A stretch of DNA of 64,000 nucleotides from Massilibacteroides vaginae (GTDB lineage: Bacteria; Bacteroidota; Bacteroidia; Bacteroidales; Tannerellaceae): contig NZ_FXDJ01000007.1 of the NCBI RefSeq assembly GCF_900178525.1, forward strand, positions 558,001 through 622,000, in the 5' to 3' direction. Positions within the stretch are counted from its first letter, which is position 1, and every line of letters starts with the position of its first letter. A program made the position numbers and the translations under genes. This document shows positions 1 through 10,042 of this stretch, one piece after another. The notes below the pieces were generated by a model that was not told the DNA's origin, did no database searches, and was given only the letters and a program-made list of their open reading frames with translations.

Positions 1-596
1 CTCATTTCATCCAAACCTGTAACGATAGGAATACCATCTACAACATAAAGTGGATCATTGGTTGCCTTAAGAGAACGATTTCCCCTGATTCGGATAGAGC
101 TTTTTCCTCCGGGTGTTGAGTTCGTACGCATAACAGTAATACCGGCAGCACGCCCTTGTAATGCTTCTGTCGTACTAAAGGAAGCTGTTTCTTGTAGCTT
201 GTCTCCTTTTACAGAAGCTACGGAACCGGTTAGGTCACGTTTTTTAACCACACCATAACCTACCACCACCACTTCTTCCAGATTCTGTAGGTCTTCTTTA
301 AGTTCAATCGTAACCTGTGATTTCCCGTTCAATGGAAAGACCAGGCTTTGATATCCGATATAGCTGATATGAAGGGATACGTTAAGATTAGACACAGACA
401 AAGTGAATCTTCCATCCATATCAGTAATAGAACCGTTTGTTGTTCCTGCTTCAACAATATTTGCTCCAATGATCGGTTCACCCGTAATGTCATTCACCAC
501 ACCGGTTACAGCATGCTGAGCATAAGCACTGGTCGCAATCGAAGCACTTAGAAGAAGGCTCAATAGTAACAAATAAAAATGTTTTGCTTTTTGCAT
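1..596 (-). CDS. SusC/RagA-type TonB-linked outer-membrane receptor, N-terminal part (gene runs off the left edge)
   Basis: Reading the minus strand from ATG 596-594 gives about 198 codons that stay open to the window edge. A signal peptide ending near AYAQ is followed by a CarboxypepD_reg-like domain (GVVNDITGEPIIGANI), a TonB-box-like EEVVVVGYG stretch, and a plug with LQGRAAGI, RIRGNRSL and DPLYVVDGIP. These are standard SusC N-terminal features; the family imports glycans or other large nutrients with a SusD partner. It has no STN domain, unlike the SusC directly upstream (774-4085), whose plug region it resembles. The rest of the barrel and any SusD lie beyond the window. The product class is seen directly; the substrate is unknown. 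Confidence 0.9.
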   Translation of the reverse strand, partial: MQKAKHFYLLLLSLLLSASIATSAYAQHAVTGVVNDITGEPIIGANIVEAGTTNGSITDMDGRFTLSVSNLNVSLHISYIGYQSLVFPLNGKSQVTIELKEDLQNLEEVVVVGYGVVKKRDLTGSVASVKGDKLQETASFSTTEALQGRAAGITVMRTNSTPGGKSSIRIRGNRSLKATNDPLYVVDGIPIVTGLDEM

Positions 597-773
597 AATA
601 ATAAGTTTTTCTGTTTATCAACAAGTCAATTATTCTCTGATGTAAGCTCGGTTTTATTGAGTCCGAACCATATAAACTCATTCTTAAATTGGTTTCTTCA
701 TCTTTCTTTTTTTTCTGTTAGACATAAATTTTTTATTGTTTTTGTTTGCGAGCACATTAGTTTATTGAAAGAA

Positions 774-3700
774 TCATAGAAAACTGACATTCAGCCCCAA
801 AATAAAACTTCGGGGACGAGGCTCATTGAAATTCATTTCCGTCTCCGGATCTGTACCAGGATAATTAGTAAACACATGCAAGTTCTGTACAGTAGTATAG
901 ACTCTCAACTTACTTATCCCTGCCCATTTAAGACAAAAGTCAGGAAATGTATACCCAAGAGTGACTTGTCCAATCCGTAAGAATGAAGATTTCAGGTAAT
1001 ACAAGGAAGTTATATAATTAGGGATTTCATAATCAATATTTGGTCTTGGTGCCTCATTGCTTTTATTACTTACTGGTTTGCCGTTTTTGTCCTCTCCAAT
1101 GATTCGCCAGAAGTTAACCCGTGCCCCATTATACCGTCCATTCAAAGACCAATTCCTGTCAAACATTTTCATTTGACCGAGTGCACCATAAAGAAAAAAA
1201 TTAAAGTCAACGTTTTTATAAGCAAAGTAGTTACTCATACTTACTGTAAACTTAGGCTCTGCCTGTCCTAAGACAAAACGATCTTCAGATGTAATCTTGT
1301 AATCATTATTTCTATCAATCACTTTTATTTCTCCAGGTTTAAACGCACCACCCCATTTATCCAGTTCAGCCTGATCTTCAAGTTGCCAGACACCATCAGA
1401 TTTATAGTCATAAAAGATACTGACAGGCTTTCCTATAAACCATTTGTTTCCTTCGTCATTTTCTTTCCCATTATACAAATGCACTATTCGCTCTTTGTTT
1501 TTGCTGAAAACGATATCAGTCATCCAGTTATAGTTTGCTGTCTTTACATTTACAGAATTAACAGACAACTCAACACCACGATTCTCTATTTCACCAATAT
1601 TAGCCATAACACCCGGGAACCCGGATACAACAGGCAATTGACGCTCCATTAATAAATCCGTTGTTTTCTGTCTGTATAAATCTAATGTACCTCCGAAACG
1701 ATTATTGAACAGATTAAAATCAATTCCAAAATTCCATTGTTTTGTTTTCTCCCAAGACAACTCTCCGTTTGGCATTTCATACTGAAAGAAAGCCAGCACC
1801 CCTTCCGAATTATATGAGTATCTTGCAAAATCCAATAGTCCCTGCGTTTTATAGGGATCGATAGAAGTATTCCCGGTAATACCATAACCTAAACGCAACT
1901 TAAGATCGTTAAGTTCTTCTACACGCTCAAGGAAGGGCTCTTGATTAAGTCTCCAGGCAAACGCACCGGAAGGGAATAAAACCCATTTATGTCCGGGAGC
2001 TAACCGGGAAGATCCATCATATCGGGCAGATAGGGTTAGCAGATATTTATCCTTGAAATTATAATTCACACGCCCCATAAAAGAAGCCAGCCTCCACTGA
2101 GAATAGTCACTTGAAACTGAACTTATTGAATTTGCAGAGCCAATATTATACCAAAGCTGACTATCATATGGCAAATCATGCACATCAGCAGCCGTTTTTT
2201 TTGTAGTCTCTTGTTGAACAGATTGTAGGAAAGTCATATCTATGGAATGCTCATTTATACGTTTATTAAAAAACAATAGATTCTCCCAAAGAACCATCCG
2301 GCTGTTAGTCTGACTATTTATTGCCCTGGGTAGCCCTCCTGCTCTATCTGTACTATATTGACCAAAAAACTCCGGTGTGTGCCAGTCTATAACATCAACT
2401 CCGATGTTAGAACGATAACTGAGGCTGAACGGTAGCTTTATCTCAAAATAATAACTTCCCAGAAAACGATCTCTTTTTTGAGTTTTCTTCGTTTGTTCCA
2501 AATTGAGCAGTTCATTCCAAAGCTGAGGATCTCCTCCCGGTCGTGAAGTTGTATAATCTCCATTTTCATCATACAGATCGGCTAAAGGAGGAACACTTTT
2601 AATGCTACTGTATAAATTATCTCCATTATTACGTATTGCATGTGAAAACAATGATCTGGCTCCAATCAAAAAGTTTTTCCCGGGTTGCCAGTCAAAATTA
2701 AGACGAATAGAATAACGCGAATAATCTTGCCCTTTCACTATTCCCTCATGATTAAAAAAACTACTGGATGCAAGAATTTGTATTTTCTCATCTCCTCCGT
2801 TTACACTCACCTGATAATTCTGAATCGGCGATGTTTGTAATGTTTTACCCGTCCAATCAGTATAAGGCACTCTTTCCGAATGCCAATTACCCTCATCATC
2901 ATATCCCTTTTTAATTTTATTAAAGACTGAAGGTTCAGCAGTAAAATAACCGAGTTTTCTGTCCCAATCCAGAGATGGTGTAAGCGGATAGGGTGTGGTT
3001 TTAGTCGTTGCACGGTTAGCTTCTCTTACTAGCTCCACCCACTCCGCACCATTCATCATAGGTATAGTTCTCGTTGCGTTTTGAATTCCAAAAAACGAAT
3101 TAAAATTTATCTGCGTTTTTCCTCTTTCTCCTCTTCTCGTTGAAATAAGAACAACCCCATTGGAGCCTCTGGAGCCATAGATGGCGGTAGCAGAAGCATC
3201 TTTCAACACATCGACAGACTCAATGTCTGATGTACTCAACTCGCTTAAACCTCCGGATACAGGAACTCCATCAATTACATATAAAGGAGTATTGAGGGCA
3301 TTCAAGGATCTGTTCCCGCGTATTCTGATGTTAGCTTCCTCACCAGGCTTTGCACTTTGCATCATGACGGTAACCCCTGCCGCGCGGCCCTGAAGTGCAT
3401 CTATCGCACTAAAAGAAGAGCTTTCTCGCAATTTATCCCCCTTTACAGAAGTTATAGAACCAGTCATATTTTCTTTCTTTATCATCCCATATCCGACTAC
3501 AACGACCTCCTTCAATCCTAAAGCATCAGTTTCTAATTGACAGCTAATATGTGTCTGGTCTGCGATCTTCATTTCTTTGGTTTTATACCCCATATAAGAA
3601 AAAACCAGTGTTGCGTTAGCTTGTGTAATCGGAACGGTAAAATGCCCATTCAAATCTGTAGTAGTGCCTCTTCCTGTTCCTTTAACAAGAATATTAACAC

Positions 3701-4085
3701 CAATCAAAGGAATATCCACATCCAGCACGATACCTGACACAATTCTTCGCCGATATATTTTTGTGGATTTTAAATCAGAGGAGTCCTTGCATATTATAAA
3801 AATTTGTCTGTCTTCTATTGCGTAAGTATTTTCGGTCGATTCAAAAACAGCATCTAAGATTTCGTTGATAGTTTTTTCCGTCAATCGAATTGTCACCCGA
3901 CGGTCAACATCAACAGCTTCATCATAATAGAAGAAAATATAGTCGCTGTTATTCTCAATCTCACGAAAAACATCTTTTATCGACTTGTCTTTTACTGACA
4001 ATGATAAAAAAGTTGATTGACAATATACCACCGAGCTAATATTTATGCCTATTCCAATGAATAAAAACACTACTGTTAATCTCAT
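774..4085 (-). CDS. SusC/RagA-family TonB-dependent receptor with N-terminal STN signalling domain
   Basis: About 1103 residues. The longest open frame begins at TTG 4103, but ATG at 4085 directly precedes a good signal peptide (ending near VVYCQ), so that start is preferred. Domains in order: STN domain (about residues 25-95, the part that talks to FecR anti-sigma factors), CarboxypepD_reg repeat (about 100-175), TonB box region around EVVVVGYG, plug with LQGRAAGV and RIRGNRSL, then the beta-barrel. The upstream FecR and ECF sigma genes make a classic trans-envelope signalling set: substrate binding outside would release the sigma factor. No SusD follows; 177 bp downstream another SusC begins, which is unusual. 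The ligand cannot be read from the sequence. Confidence 0.93.
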   Translation of the reverse strand: MRLTVVFLFIGIGINISSVVYCQSTFLSLSVKDKSIKDVFREIENNSDYIFFYYDEAVDVDRRVTIRLTEKTINEILDAVFESTENTYAIEDRQIFIICKDSSDLKSTKIYRRRIVSGIVLDVDIPLIGVNILVKGTGRGTTTDLNGHFTVPITQANATLVFSYMGYKTKEMKIADQTHISCQLETDALGLKEVVVVGYGMIKKENMTGSITSVKGDKLRESSSFSAIDALQGRAAGVTVMMQSAKPGEEANIRIRGNRSLNALNTPLYVIDGVPVSGGLSELSTSDIESVDVLKDASATAIYGSRGSNGVVLISTRRGERGKTQINFNSFFGIQNATRTIPMMNGAEWVELVREANRATTKTTPYPLTPSLDWDRKLGYFTAEPSVFNKIKKGYDDEGNWHSERVPYTDWTGKTLQTSPIQNYQVSVNGGDEKIQILASSSFFNHEGIVKGQDYSRYSIRLNFDWQPGKNFLIGARSLFSHAIRNNGDNLYSSIKSVPPLADLYDENGDYTTSRPGGDPQLWNELLNLEQTKKTQKRDRFLGSYYFEIKLPFSLSYRSNIGVDVIDWHTPEFFGQYSTDRAGGLPRAINSQTNSRMVLWENLLFFNKRINEHSIDMTFLQSVQQETTKKTAADVHDLPYDSQLWYNIGSANSISSVSSDYSQWRLASFMGRVNYNFKDKYLLTLSARYDGSSRLAPGHKWVLFPSGAFAWRLNQEPFLERVEELNDLKLRLGYGITGNTSIDPYKTQGLLDFARYSYNSEGVLAFFQYEMPNGELSWEKTKQWNFGIDFNLFNNRFGGTLDLYRQKTTDLLMERQLPVVSGFPGVMANIGEIENRGVELSVNSVNVKTANYNWMTDIVFSKNKERIVHLYNGKENDEGNKWFIGKPVSIFYDYKSDGVWQLEDQAELDKWGGAFKPGEIKVIDRNNDYKITSEDRFVLGQAEPKFTVSMSNYFAYKNVDFNFFLYGALGQMKMFDRNWSLNGRYNGARVNFWRIIGEDKNGKPVSNKSNEAPRPNIDYEIPNYITSLYYLKSSFLRIGQVTLGYTFPDFCLKWAGISKLRVYTTVQNLHVFTNYPGTDPETEMNFNEPRPRSFILGLNVSFL

Positions 4086-4151
4086 AATACTCGTATTAGA
4101 CAACTACATACTTTAGACTATCACATGAGCCTATACACCTTAATCAACCCC

Positions 4152-5405
4152 TCACTTCTTTGATATCATATATTTTCCGGATCTGGATTCATAAGCAATA
4201 GGTGCGGTTGTAGCTATTCCTTTAAGAATTACTGATAAGTCATCTTTCAAATCCAATTTTCCTGAAAATCTTAAATGAGACACATCATCTGTATAATTTA
4301 TTTCTTTTCCATAATATCTGGACAGACGAGTTAAAATAATCCCCAACTGCTCACTCTGATACTGATATATCCCGTTTCTCCATGAAATATATTCTTCCAC
4401 ATTTATCGTTTTCACCTGTCTGATACCATTGCTATAGGTGTACATCTCATTAGGAGATAGAACTATTTCCTTTTTATTTTGTGATTTTACCTTCAAACTA
4501 CCCGATACCAATACGATATTTTGAACAGTATCCCTCTCGTATGCAGTCAGATTAAACGAAGTACCCAAAACCTCTAACTGATGATCTTTAGTTTTAACGA
4601 TAAAGGGTTTTCTTTTCATCGGGTATACATCCAAAAAGATTTCCCCATCAACAAAAACCTCCCTCTTCTTTTTATCAAAAAAAACAGGATAAACAACTCG
4701 AGTACCCGAGTTTACCCAAATTTTACTCCCATCGGTTAAAGTCAGCATTGACCTTTTTCCTACAGGAACAACCAACTGGTTATATGCTATCGCTCCTCTC
4801 GAGGTAAGTTGAGTATTTTTTATATCTGTCTCCTGATTATTTATTTCTATACCTTTCTCATTATATAAAATATCGGCTTCCTGACCAACCAAAGAGAGGG
4901 TTTTATTATCCGCCAATATCAATTTAATATCCGAACTCGTACTATCAACAACATCAATATGTTCGATAGCCGATCGTAAATCTAACGGAAAAAAAATAGG
5001 TTGAAAGAATAAGAAACCGCAAGCTAAAAGAACAGCAATTACCGCGGAAATCGAATAATAGATATTTAACCTCTGTTCCTTTTTCTTTAAAAAGTCTTTG
5101 TTCCTCAATTCGATATCCTCCCACAAATCAAACATTTCTTCTTGAGTAATCCTCTCCCTTTTTTCCTGAGACGAACAAATGAATAGATGAGCCACAGCAT
5201 ATTCTTCTTTATCTATAATATCCTGAGCTATAGCTTCATTCCAAAAAAGTACCGAATCGTCAGAAGGGTGAATCATCGATTGAATAAAAAAATCATCCTG
5301 AAGAAATTCTTCTGCAGAATAAAACTTATATTTTTCATATTCTAATTTATCCGATAACATATCTCTAAAATATTCTTCACACACAGCGTGATCTGTTTTT
5401 AACAC
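4152..5405 (-). CDS. FecR-family anti-sigma factor
   Basis: 417 residues from a GTG start that overlaps the end of the sigma gene by 29 bp, so the two are probably translationally coupled. Layout: cytoplasmic N-terminal arm (about 1-110) that would hold the sigma factor, one membrane segment (about 113-133), FecR domain in the periplasm (about 205-310; motifs such as LTLTDGSKIWVNSGT and VFVDGEIFLDVYP), and a C-terminal DUF4974-like domain. The N-terminal arm is longer than in many FecR proteins. The neighbouring sigma factor and STN-type SusC support the role. An internal ATG (MLSDKL, residue 16) is an alternative start. Confidence 0.9.
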   Translation of the reverse strand: MLKTDHAVCEEYFRDMLSDKLEYEKYKFYSAEEFLQDDFFIQSMIHPSDDSVLFWNEAIAQDIIDKEEYAVAHLFICSSQEKRERITQEEMFDLWEDIELRNKDFLKKKEQRLNIYYSISAVIAVLLACGFLFFQPIFFPLDLRSAIEHIDVVDSTSSDIKLILADNKTLSLVGQEADILYNEKGIEINNQETDIKNTQLTSRGAIAYNQLVVPVGKRSMLTLTDGSKIWVNSGTRVVYPVFFDKKKREVFVDGEIFLDVYPMKRKPFIVKTKDHQLEVLGTSFNLTAYERDTVQNIVLVSGSLKVKSQNKKEIVLSPNEMYTYSNGIRQVKTINVEEYISWRNGIYQYQSEQLGIILTRLSRYYGKEINYTDDVSHLRFSGKLDLKDDLSVILKGIATTAPIAYESRSGKYMISKK

Positions 5406-5982
5406 TCAAAGTCGATATTTTCTTTGAAGGGAAAACTGTCCTTATCTTCTTAAATGAACGTTGTATCAAATTCTGTACGGATTGGTAATTCATATTCATC
5501 AACAGACAAACTTCTCTCATTTCCATACCTTCAATATAGCGGTAATAAACCACCTCCTTTTGCCTTGGTGTTAATGTTTCAAGCATTTGATCAATTTGAT
5601 AGCTTTGTTCCTCTTCCACTTCTTCTCGGATTAGTTTGTCTTCTATCGAAAACTCAATTGTAAAGACTGGTTCCAGTGTATCTATGTGATAATCCGCATT
5701 ATCTTTTTGAAAAACATTAAATAATGTGTTCTTTAATGCAATAAAAAGATAAAGCTTAACATTGTCCGTCGTAGATAATTTACTTCGATTACAATAGATT
5801 TTCACGAAAACATCCTGAATGCAATCTTTAACCAATTCTCGGTTAGGAGTAAAATGTAAGCCATATGAAAAAAGATCCATTACATATTTTTTATAAAAAT
5901 AAGTGTAGGATTTATCGTCACCAGATCGGAATTTATCCCATATCTGCTGGTCGTCATTTATTTGGTTTTTTTTAGTAAGCAT
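5377..5982 (-). CDS. ECF (sigma-70 family) RNA polymerase sigma factor
   Basis: 201 residues with sigma region 2 (about 25-90, including DLFSYGLHFTPNRELVKDCIQDVFVKIY) and region 4 (about 130-180, LTPRQKEVVYYRYIEGMEMREV then a helix-turn-helix). Length and motifs match the Bacteroidota ECF group paired with FecR and SusC. It would transcribe the downstream receptor operon when released by the FecR protein. ATG start at 5982. No autoregulatory promoter could be recognised upstream. Confidence 0.92.
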   Translation of the reverse strand: MLTKKNQINDDQQIWDKFRSGDDKSYTYFYKKYVMDLFSYGLHFTPNRELVKDCIQDVFVKIYCNRSKLSTTDNVKLYLFIALKNTLFNVFQKDNADYHIDTLEPVFTIEFSIEDKLIREEVEEEQSYQIDQMLETLTPRQKEVVYYRYIEGMEMREVCLLMNMNYQSVQNLIQRSFKKIRTVFPSKKISTLSVKNRSRCV

Positions 5983-6235
5983 AAATGGGCAGCCTGATCT
6001 TTATTATAGGAACAGCTATAGTCTAAAAATATACTCACTATTCAAGTAAATATTCCTTTTCTATCATAATTTATGATCAAGCACAATTTTATTCCTATAG
6101 AATTCCTTTTTCTCTGATATAATTTCTTTTTCCCCAACATCACAGCGAAAGAAGAACAAAGGTTCTTAACTAAAAACAAACAATATAAAAACAGAGAATA
6201 AACAATACCTTTTTTCATTATATCATTAATTAATC
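5983..6235. other. AT-rich intergenic spacer between ppk1 and the sigma-factor gene
   Basis: 253 bp with no convincing open frame. It must hold the promoter of the ECF sigma operon (minus strand). No clear TAnnTTTG box was found, nor a strong terminator for ppk1. Confidence 0.4.
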
Positions 6236-8284
6236 TTATTTTATTTTAAAGCGGATACTCAAATAAGTATAAATAGCTTCCTGTGCACGGATTTTTTGGG
6301 GATTGTTATCGTGTTTGAAGTTGTTGGCTAAGTTTTCGTCTATGAAGCAGGCCTTCACATTGTCTTGCAATTGGATATTCAAAATATCGATGATCTCTTG
6401 TTTGATTTCGGGGGAAAGAATGGGGAAGGCTGTTTCTATGCGGCGACTTAAATTACGTCGCATCCAATCTGCCGAAGTCATGTAGAGGTTTTCTTCGCCG
6501 TTATTATAGAAATACCATACGCGCGAATGCTCGAGATACATGTCTACGATACGGGTGATCCGGATATTCCGGCTGTATGGCTGATTCGGAACAAGGCAAC
6601 AGATGCCTCGCACAATCAGATCAATCTCCACACCGGCTTCACTGGCCTGGTATAATTCCATGATCATATTTTGGTCGTGAAGGCCATTCATTTTAAGGAT
6701 GATCCGTCCTTTTTTACCTTGTCTCACGTGTTCACTTTCGCGACGAATCATACGTGTTAGCTCGTCTACCATATTAAAACGGGCAACAAGCAATGTGTCA
6801 AAACGTGGATTCTCCAATCTTCCTTCCAATACGGCAAAGACGTCTTTTATATCGTGAATGATTTTCTGATTGGAGGTAAGAAGTGCCATGTCGGAATAGA
6901 CTGTAGCCGTTTTTTCATTAAAATTACCGGTGCTCAGGTAAGCGTAACCACTTTCCACCGGTTTTTTGAGTAGCACAACAGCTACTTTGGCATGCACCTT
7001 TAATCCGGGGATACTGTATATGATACGTATTCCGGCCTGTTTCATTCTCTCGGCAGTATGAATATTATTCTCTTCATCAAAGCGCGCTTTAAGCTCGACA
7101 AAGACAGTTACTTTTTTTCCGATATTAGCAGCACGTATGAGAATGTTGATAACTGCAGAATCTTCAGCTACGCGATACTGCGTAACTTTTATTTCAGCCA
7201 CATTTGGATCCGTTGCCGCTTCCGTGAGGAAACGAAGCATATAATCAAACGAATAGTACGGAAAATGTAATAACACATCTTGTTGCCTGATTACCTTAAA
7301 AACGGAGTCTGCTTTTTCGAAAAGAGCAAAGTTTATTGGCTCAGGGCGGCACAGTTCAAACGCTTTACCAAGTGGATTTGGCAGTTTTATCAAGTCTTGA
7401 AGATTGAGATAACGCCCTCCGCGAACAAGGCTATCTTCATCGATACCAAAAGTATGACGTATAAAAGTTAAGAAATCATCCGGCATGGCTGCGTCATACA
7501 TAAACCGGCTAAGAGCTCCTATTTTGCGCTTTTTTACCTTTTTCTTCAACTTTTCGACCAGATTGCCATTCTCGTCTTCAAAATAAATATCAGCGTCTCT
7601 CGATATTTTAATGCTATAGCAACTTTCCACATTGTAGCCCGGAAAGACAGACGAAAGGTTCGCACGTATCACATCGTCGATAAACATGATATAATGCGTA
7701 GCTTCATGTTTGGGCAATTCGATAAACCTGGGAACCTTAGCAAAAGGGATTTTAATCAGCGCATAGTAATACTTGCCCGACGCGCTCCCCTTCTTTGTTA
7801 ACCGCACAATCAGGTAAAGGCGGCGGTCACGAAGGAATATACGAATAGCTTCCGGTTCAAGCATCACAGGTGAAAGAAAGGGAAAAATTTCTTCTTCAAA
7901 ATAACGCTTTACAACTTCTTTGTGAAAAGGCTTTGGGATATGATCCTGATATAGAAATACACCATGTTTATTCAGTTCCGGAAGTACTTGCCCTTGAAAA
8001 ATTCTATAAAATACATTTTGCTGATTGTTTACCTCATTGGTGATGGCAGCTAAAATCTGTTCCGCCTCCTGCGAATCCTCTTCAACATAATTACGTTTCA
8101 TAATCACTCCCCGATGCTCAGCTACCCGGATCTCGTAAAACTCCTCCAGGTTTGAAGAGTATATGGAAAGGAATTTGATTCTTTCGTATACAGGCAACGT
8201 TTTGTCTTCTGCTTCCAGTAAAACCCGGAAATTAAAAGACAACCAACTGACATCACGCTTAAAATATTTATATGAATGCTCCAT
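6236..8284 (-). CDS. ppk1: Polyphosphate kinase 1
   Basis: 682 residues, full length for PPK1. It makes inorganic polyphosphate from ATP, reversibly, through a phospho-histidine. The N-terminal region (FKRDVSWLSFNFRVL, about residue 8), the middle domain, and the C-terminal phospholipase-D-like halves are present. The catalytic histidine sits in IYSIPGLKVHAKVAVV, followed by YLSTGNFNEKTATVYSD; LYMTSADWMRRNLSRRIE lies in the last domain. Start at ATG 8284, divergent from the phosphoesterase gene 56 bp away. Nothing unusual. Confidence 0.97.
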   Translation of the reverse strand: MEHSYKYFKRDVSWLSFNFRVLLEAEDKTLPVYERIKFLSIYSSNLEEFYEIRVAEHRGVIMKRNYVEEDSQEAEQILAAITNEVNNQQNVFYRIFQGQVLPELNKHGVFLYQDHIPKPFHKEVVKRYFEEEIFPFLSPVMLEPEAIRIFLRDRRLYLIVRLTKKGSASGKYYYALIKIPFAKVPRFIELPKHEATHYIMFIDDVIRANLSSVFPGYNVESCYSIKISRDADIYFEDENGNLVEKLKKKVKKRKIGALSRFMYDAAMPDDFLTFIRHTFGIDEDSLVRGGRYLNLQDLIKLPNPLGKAFELCRPEPINFALFEKADSVFKVIRQQDVLLHFPYYSFDYMLRFLTEAATDPNVAEIKVTQYRVAEDSAVINILIRAANIGKKVTVFVELKARFDEENNIHTAERMKQAGIRIIYSIPGLKVHAKVAVVLLKKPVESGYAYLSTGNFNEKTATVYSDMALLTSNQKIIHDIKDVFAVLEGRLENPRFDTLLVARFNMVDELTRMIRRESEHVRQGKKGRIILKMNGLHDQNMIMELYQASEAGVEIDLIVRGICCLVPNQPYSRNIRITRIVDMYLEHSRVWYFYNNGEENLYMTSADWMRRNLSRRIETAFPILSPEIKQEIIDILNIQLQDNVKACFIDENLANNFKHDNNPQKIRAQEAIYTYLSIRFKIK

Positions 8285-8311
8285 GGTTTTTTCTTAATAC
8301 GTAAATATAGA

Positions 8312-8319
8312 TACTTTTG
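8312..8319 (+). promoter_or_regulatory. Candidate -7 promoter box for the YfcE-like gene
   Basis: TACTTTTG matches the Bacteroidota -7 consensus TAnnTTTG and lies 21 bp before the ATG at 8341. No good -33 TTTG is visible. Confidence 0.5.
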
Positions 8320-8340
8320 TAGTAAAAAAAAACAGAAAAG

Positions 8341-8832
8341 ATGAAAGTTGGGTTACTTTCCGATACACATGGTTACTGGGATAATCGCTATGCTAAGCAC
8401 TTTAAGGATTGCGATGAGATATGGCATGCCGGCGATATCGGCTCGGAAGAAGTTATTAAACGATTGGCTGAGTTAAAGCCAACGCGTGCTGTTTATGGCA
8501 ATATAGACGGGCAGAATATTCGTATTCAATACCCTCGAACAGCGGTCTTCCTTGCAGATGAGGTGAAAGTTCTTATTACACATATCGGCGGCTATCCCGG
8601 AAGATATGCTCCGGAAATAAGAAGGGAACTCTACGCAGAACGCCCTGATTTATTTATCGCTGGTCATTCACACATACTCAAGGTGATGTTTGATGACACA
8701 TTAAATTGTCTTTATATAAATCCGGGGGCAGCAGGAATTAGTGGATTTCATCAGGTGCGCACACTGGTTCGCTTCTCGATCGAGGGTAAGAAGATCCGGG
8801 ATCTGGAAGTGATCGAGTTGGGTAACAGATAA
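8341..8832 (+). CDS. YfcE-type metallophosphoesterase
   Basis: 163 residues, the usual length for the MJ0936/YfcE group. The dimetal site is visible: SDTHG (residues 7-11), AGDIG (about 31-35), YGNID (about 53-57), TH (about 80) and GHSH (about 104-107). The family hydrolyses phosphodiesters or small phosphomonoesters in the cytoplasm; the physiological substrate is unknown. It stands alone on the plus strand, divergent from ppk1. Confidence 0.9.
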   Translation: MKVGLLSDTHGYWDNRYAKHFKDCDEIWHAGDIGSEEVIKRLAELKPTRAVYGNIDGQNIRIQYPRTAVFLADEVKVLITHIGGYPGRYAPEIRRELYAERPDLFIAGHSHILKVMFDDTLNCLYINPGAAGISGFHQVRTLVRFSIEGKKIRDLEVIELGNR

Positions 8833-8833
8833 T

Positions 8834-9976
8834 TTAAACCTCTACTTCCGCAAGACCGCCCTGCTGACAGCAATAGCTTTCTACCATCAGGACAGTGTTT
8901 TGTAGGTAGGTAAACTCCTTTTCAAAATATTCACTAAACAATCCCGTACCCAAATTATCTTCAATTTGTTTAGAGGTCCATAGTTTACCGGTTGCATCTT
9001 TACAACAGGCAAACTGTTCTTCAGTATGCAGATAGACTACGTAAACAGATACCTGATGTTTCACTAATTCATTCTCAAACTTATACCTTATCAGGAATCT
9101 GGGCGAAACGGCTTCACGGGAAAAACAACAAGACAGCGCATCGTAGGCTGCTTCCTCTATCCCTTGTTGATAACGTACGTAGTATTTAAAAGGATAGTCT
9201 AAGGCATTGGGAGATATAATCGAACCAGAATCTCTCTTCGTAAGATACAGCATGCCGTTATAAACTACGGCTACACGAACTACAGGGTGGTAGAATTTTC
9301 TGGCGGAAGCCGCGCTTATGGAGTGAGCTACGCGCCCAACAACCGAACCGTTATCATTCAACACCGGCAACCAAACTTCATGTTTTAAAAACCCCCTCAA
9401 CATAATTAAACGTACCCGCTCATAAAGCATGATTCCAAACCCGGCGATTAAGGGCATGTAATTAAACAGTAATGGCTCATAATAGGAGTTTCTGGCTGCT
9501 TCTGGAAGTAACAAATAAAACAAGACAACAAAAAGATGCAAGGTGAACGCCCCTTGAATGATCTGAATCGTAAAAAAGAATTCATTCAGGGAAGCAATCA
9601 GGTAGCCCTGTTTGTCTGAACCCATTTCCACATTTCTTGCCATTCTTCTCACCTTTTGCTTTTGCAGATAAGTAAATGCCAAAACAATCACAAATAGAAT
9701 CTCAACAAACAACGCGGAATGCTTTTCGAGAAACTGAGGATTCACGAAAAGCAAACTTACAGAATAAAGCATCTGCGTTATGGCCACCGGAAAAAGGACA
9801 AATTGATATCCTTCGGATCCACGCAACCACTTATACAAAAGATAGCAGAGCGCGGAAAAAGCCACCGAAATCATGAAAGAGATCAAATGTGGAAGAAATA
9901 AATTCATTCCAAAAAACAACAACAAGGGCAACAGGCCTATGGTTTGGTTACCAATTCCTTTTCTCAGTCTTTTCAT
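8834..9976 (-). CDS. Membrane protein of unknown role with a NUDIX-like C-terminal region
   Basis: About 380 residues; the GTG at 9979 is followed at once by ATG 9976, which is preferred. The N-terminal half has about six hydrophobic helices (roughly residues 15-60, 70-105, 135-160, 170-190) with a basic loop KQKVRRMARNVEMG. The C-terminal 170 residues look soluble and resemble a degenerate NUDIX fold (VVRVAVVYNGMLYLTKRDSG, then GIEEAAYDALSCCF), but the full NUDIX box is not present. The stop is only 2 bp from the convergent phosphoesterase. I do not recognise a function. Confidence 0.75.
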   Translation of the reverse strand: MKRLRKGIGNQTIGLLPLLLFFGMNLFLPHLISFMISVAFSALCYLLYKWLRGSEGYQFVLFPVAITQMLYSVSLLFVNPQFLEKHSALFVEILFVIVLAFTYLQKQKVRRMARNVEMGSDKQGYLIASLNEFFFTIQIIQGAFTLHLFVVLFYLLLPEAARNSYYEPLLFNYMPLIAGFGIMLYERVRLIMLRGFLKHEVWLPVLNDNGSVVGRVAHSISAASARKFYHPVVRVAVVYNGMLYLTKRDSGSIISPNALDYPFKYYVRYQQGIEEAAYDALSCCFSREAVSPRFLIRYKFENELVKHQVSVYVVYLHTEEQFACCKDATGKLWTSKQIEDNLGTGLFSEYFEKEFTYLQNTVLMVESYCCQQGGLAEVEV

Positions 9977-10042
9977 CACTAAATATGTTTAATCAATCAG
10001 TCCTTTTACAAATAACAACTAAGAATGACTATTTGTTAGAAA

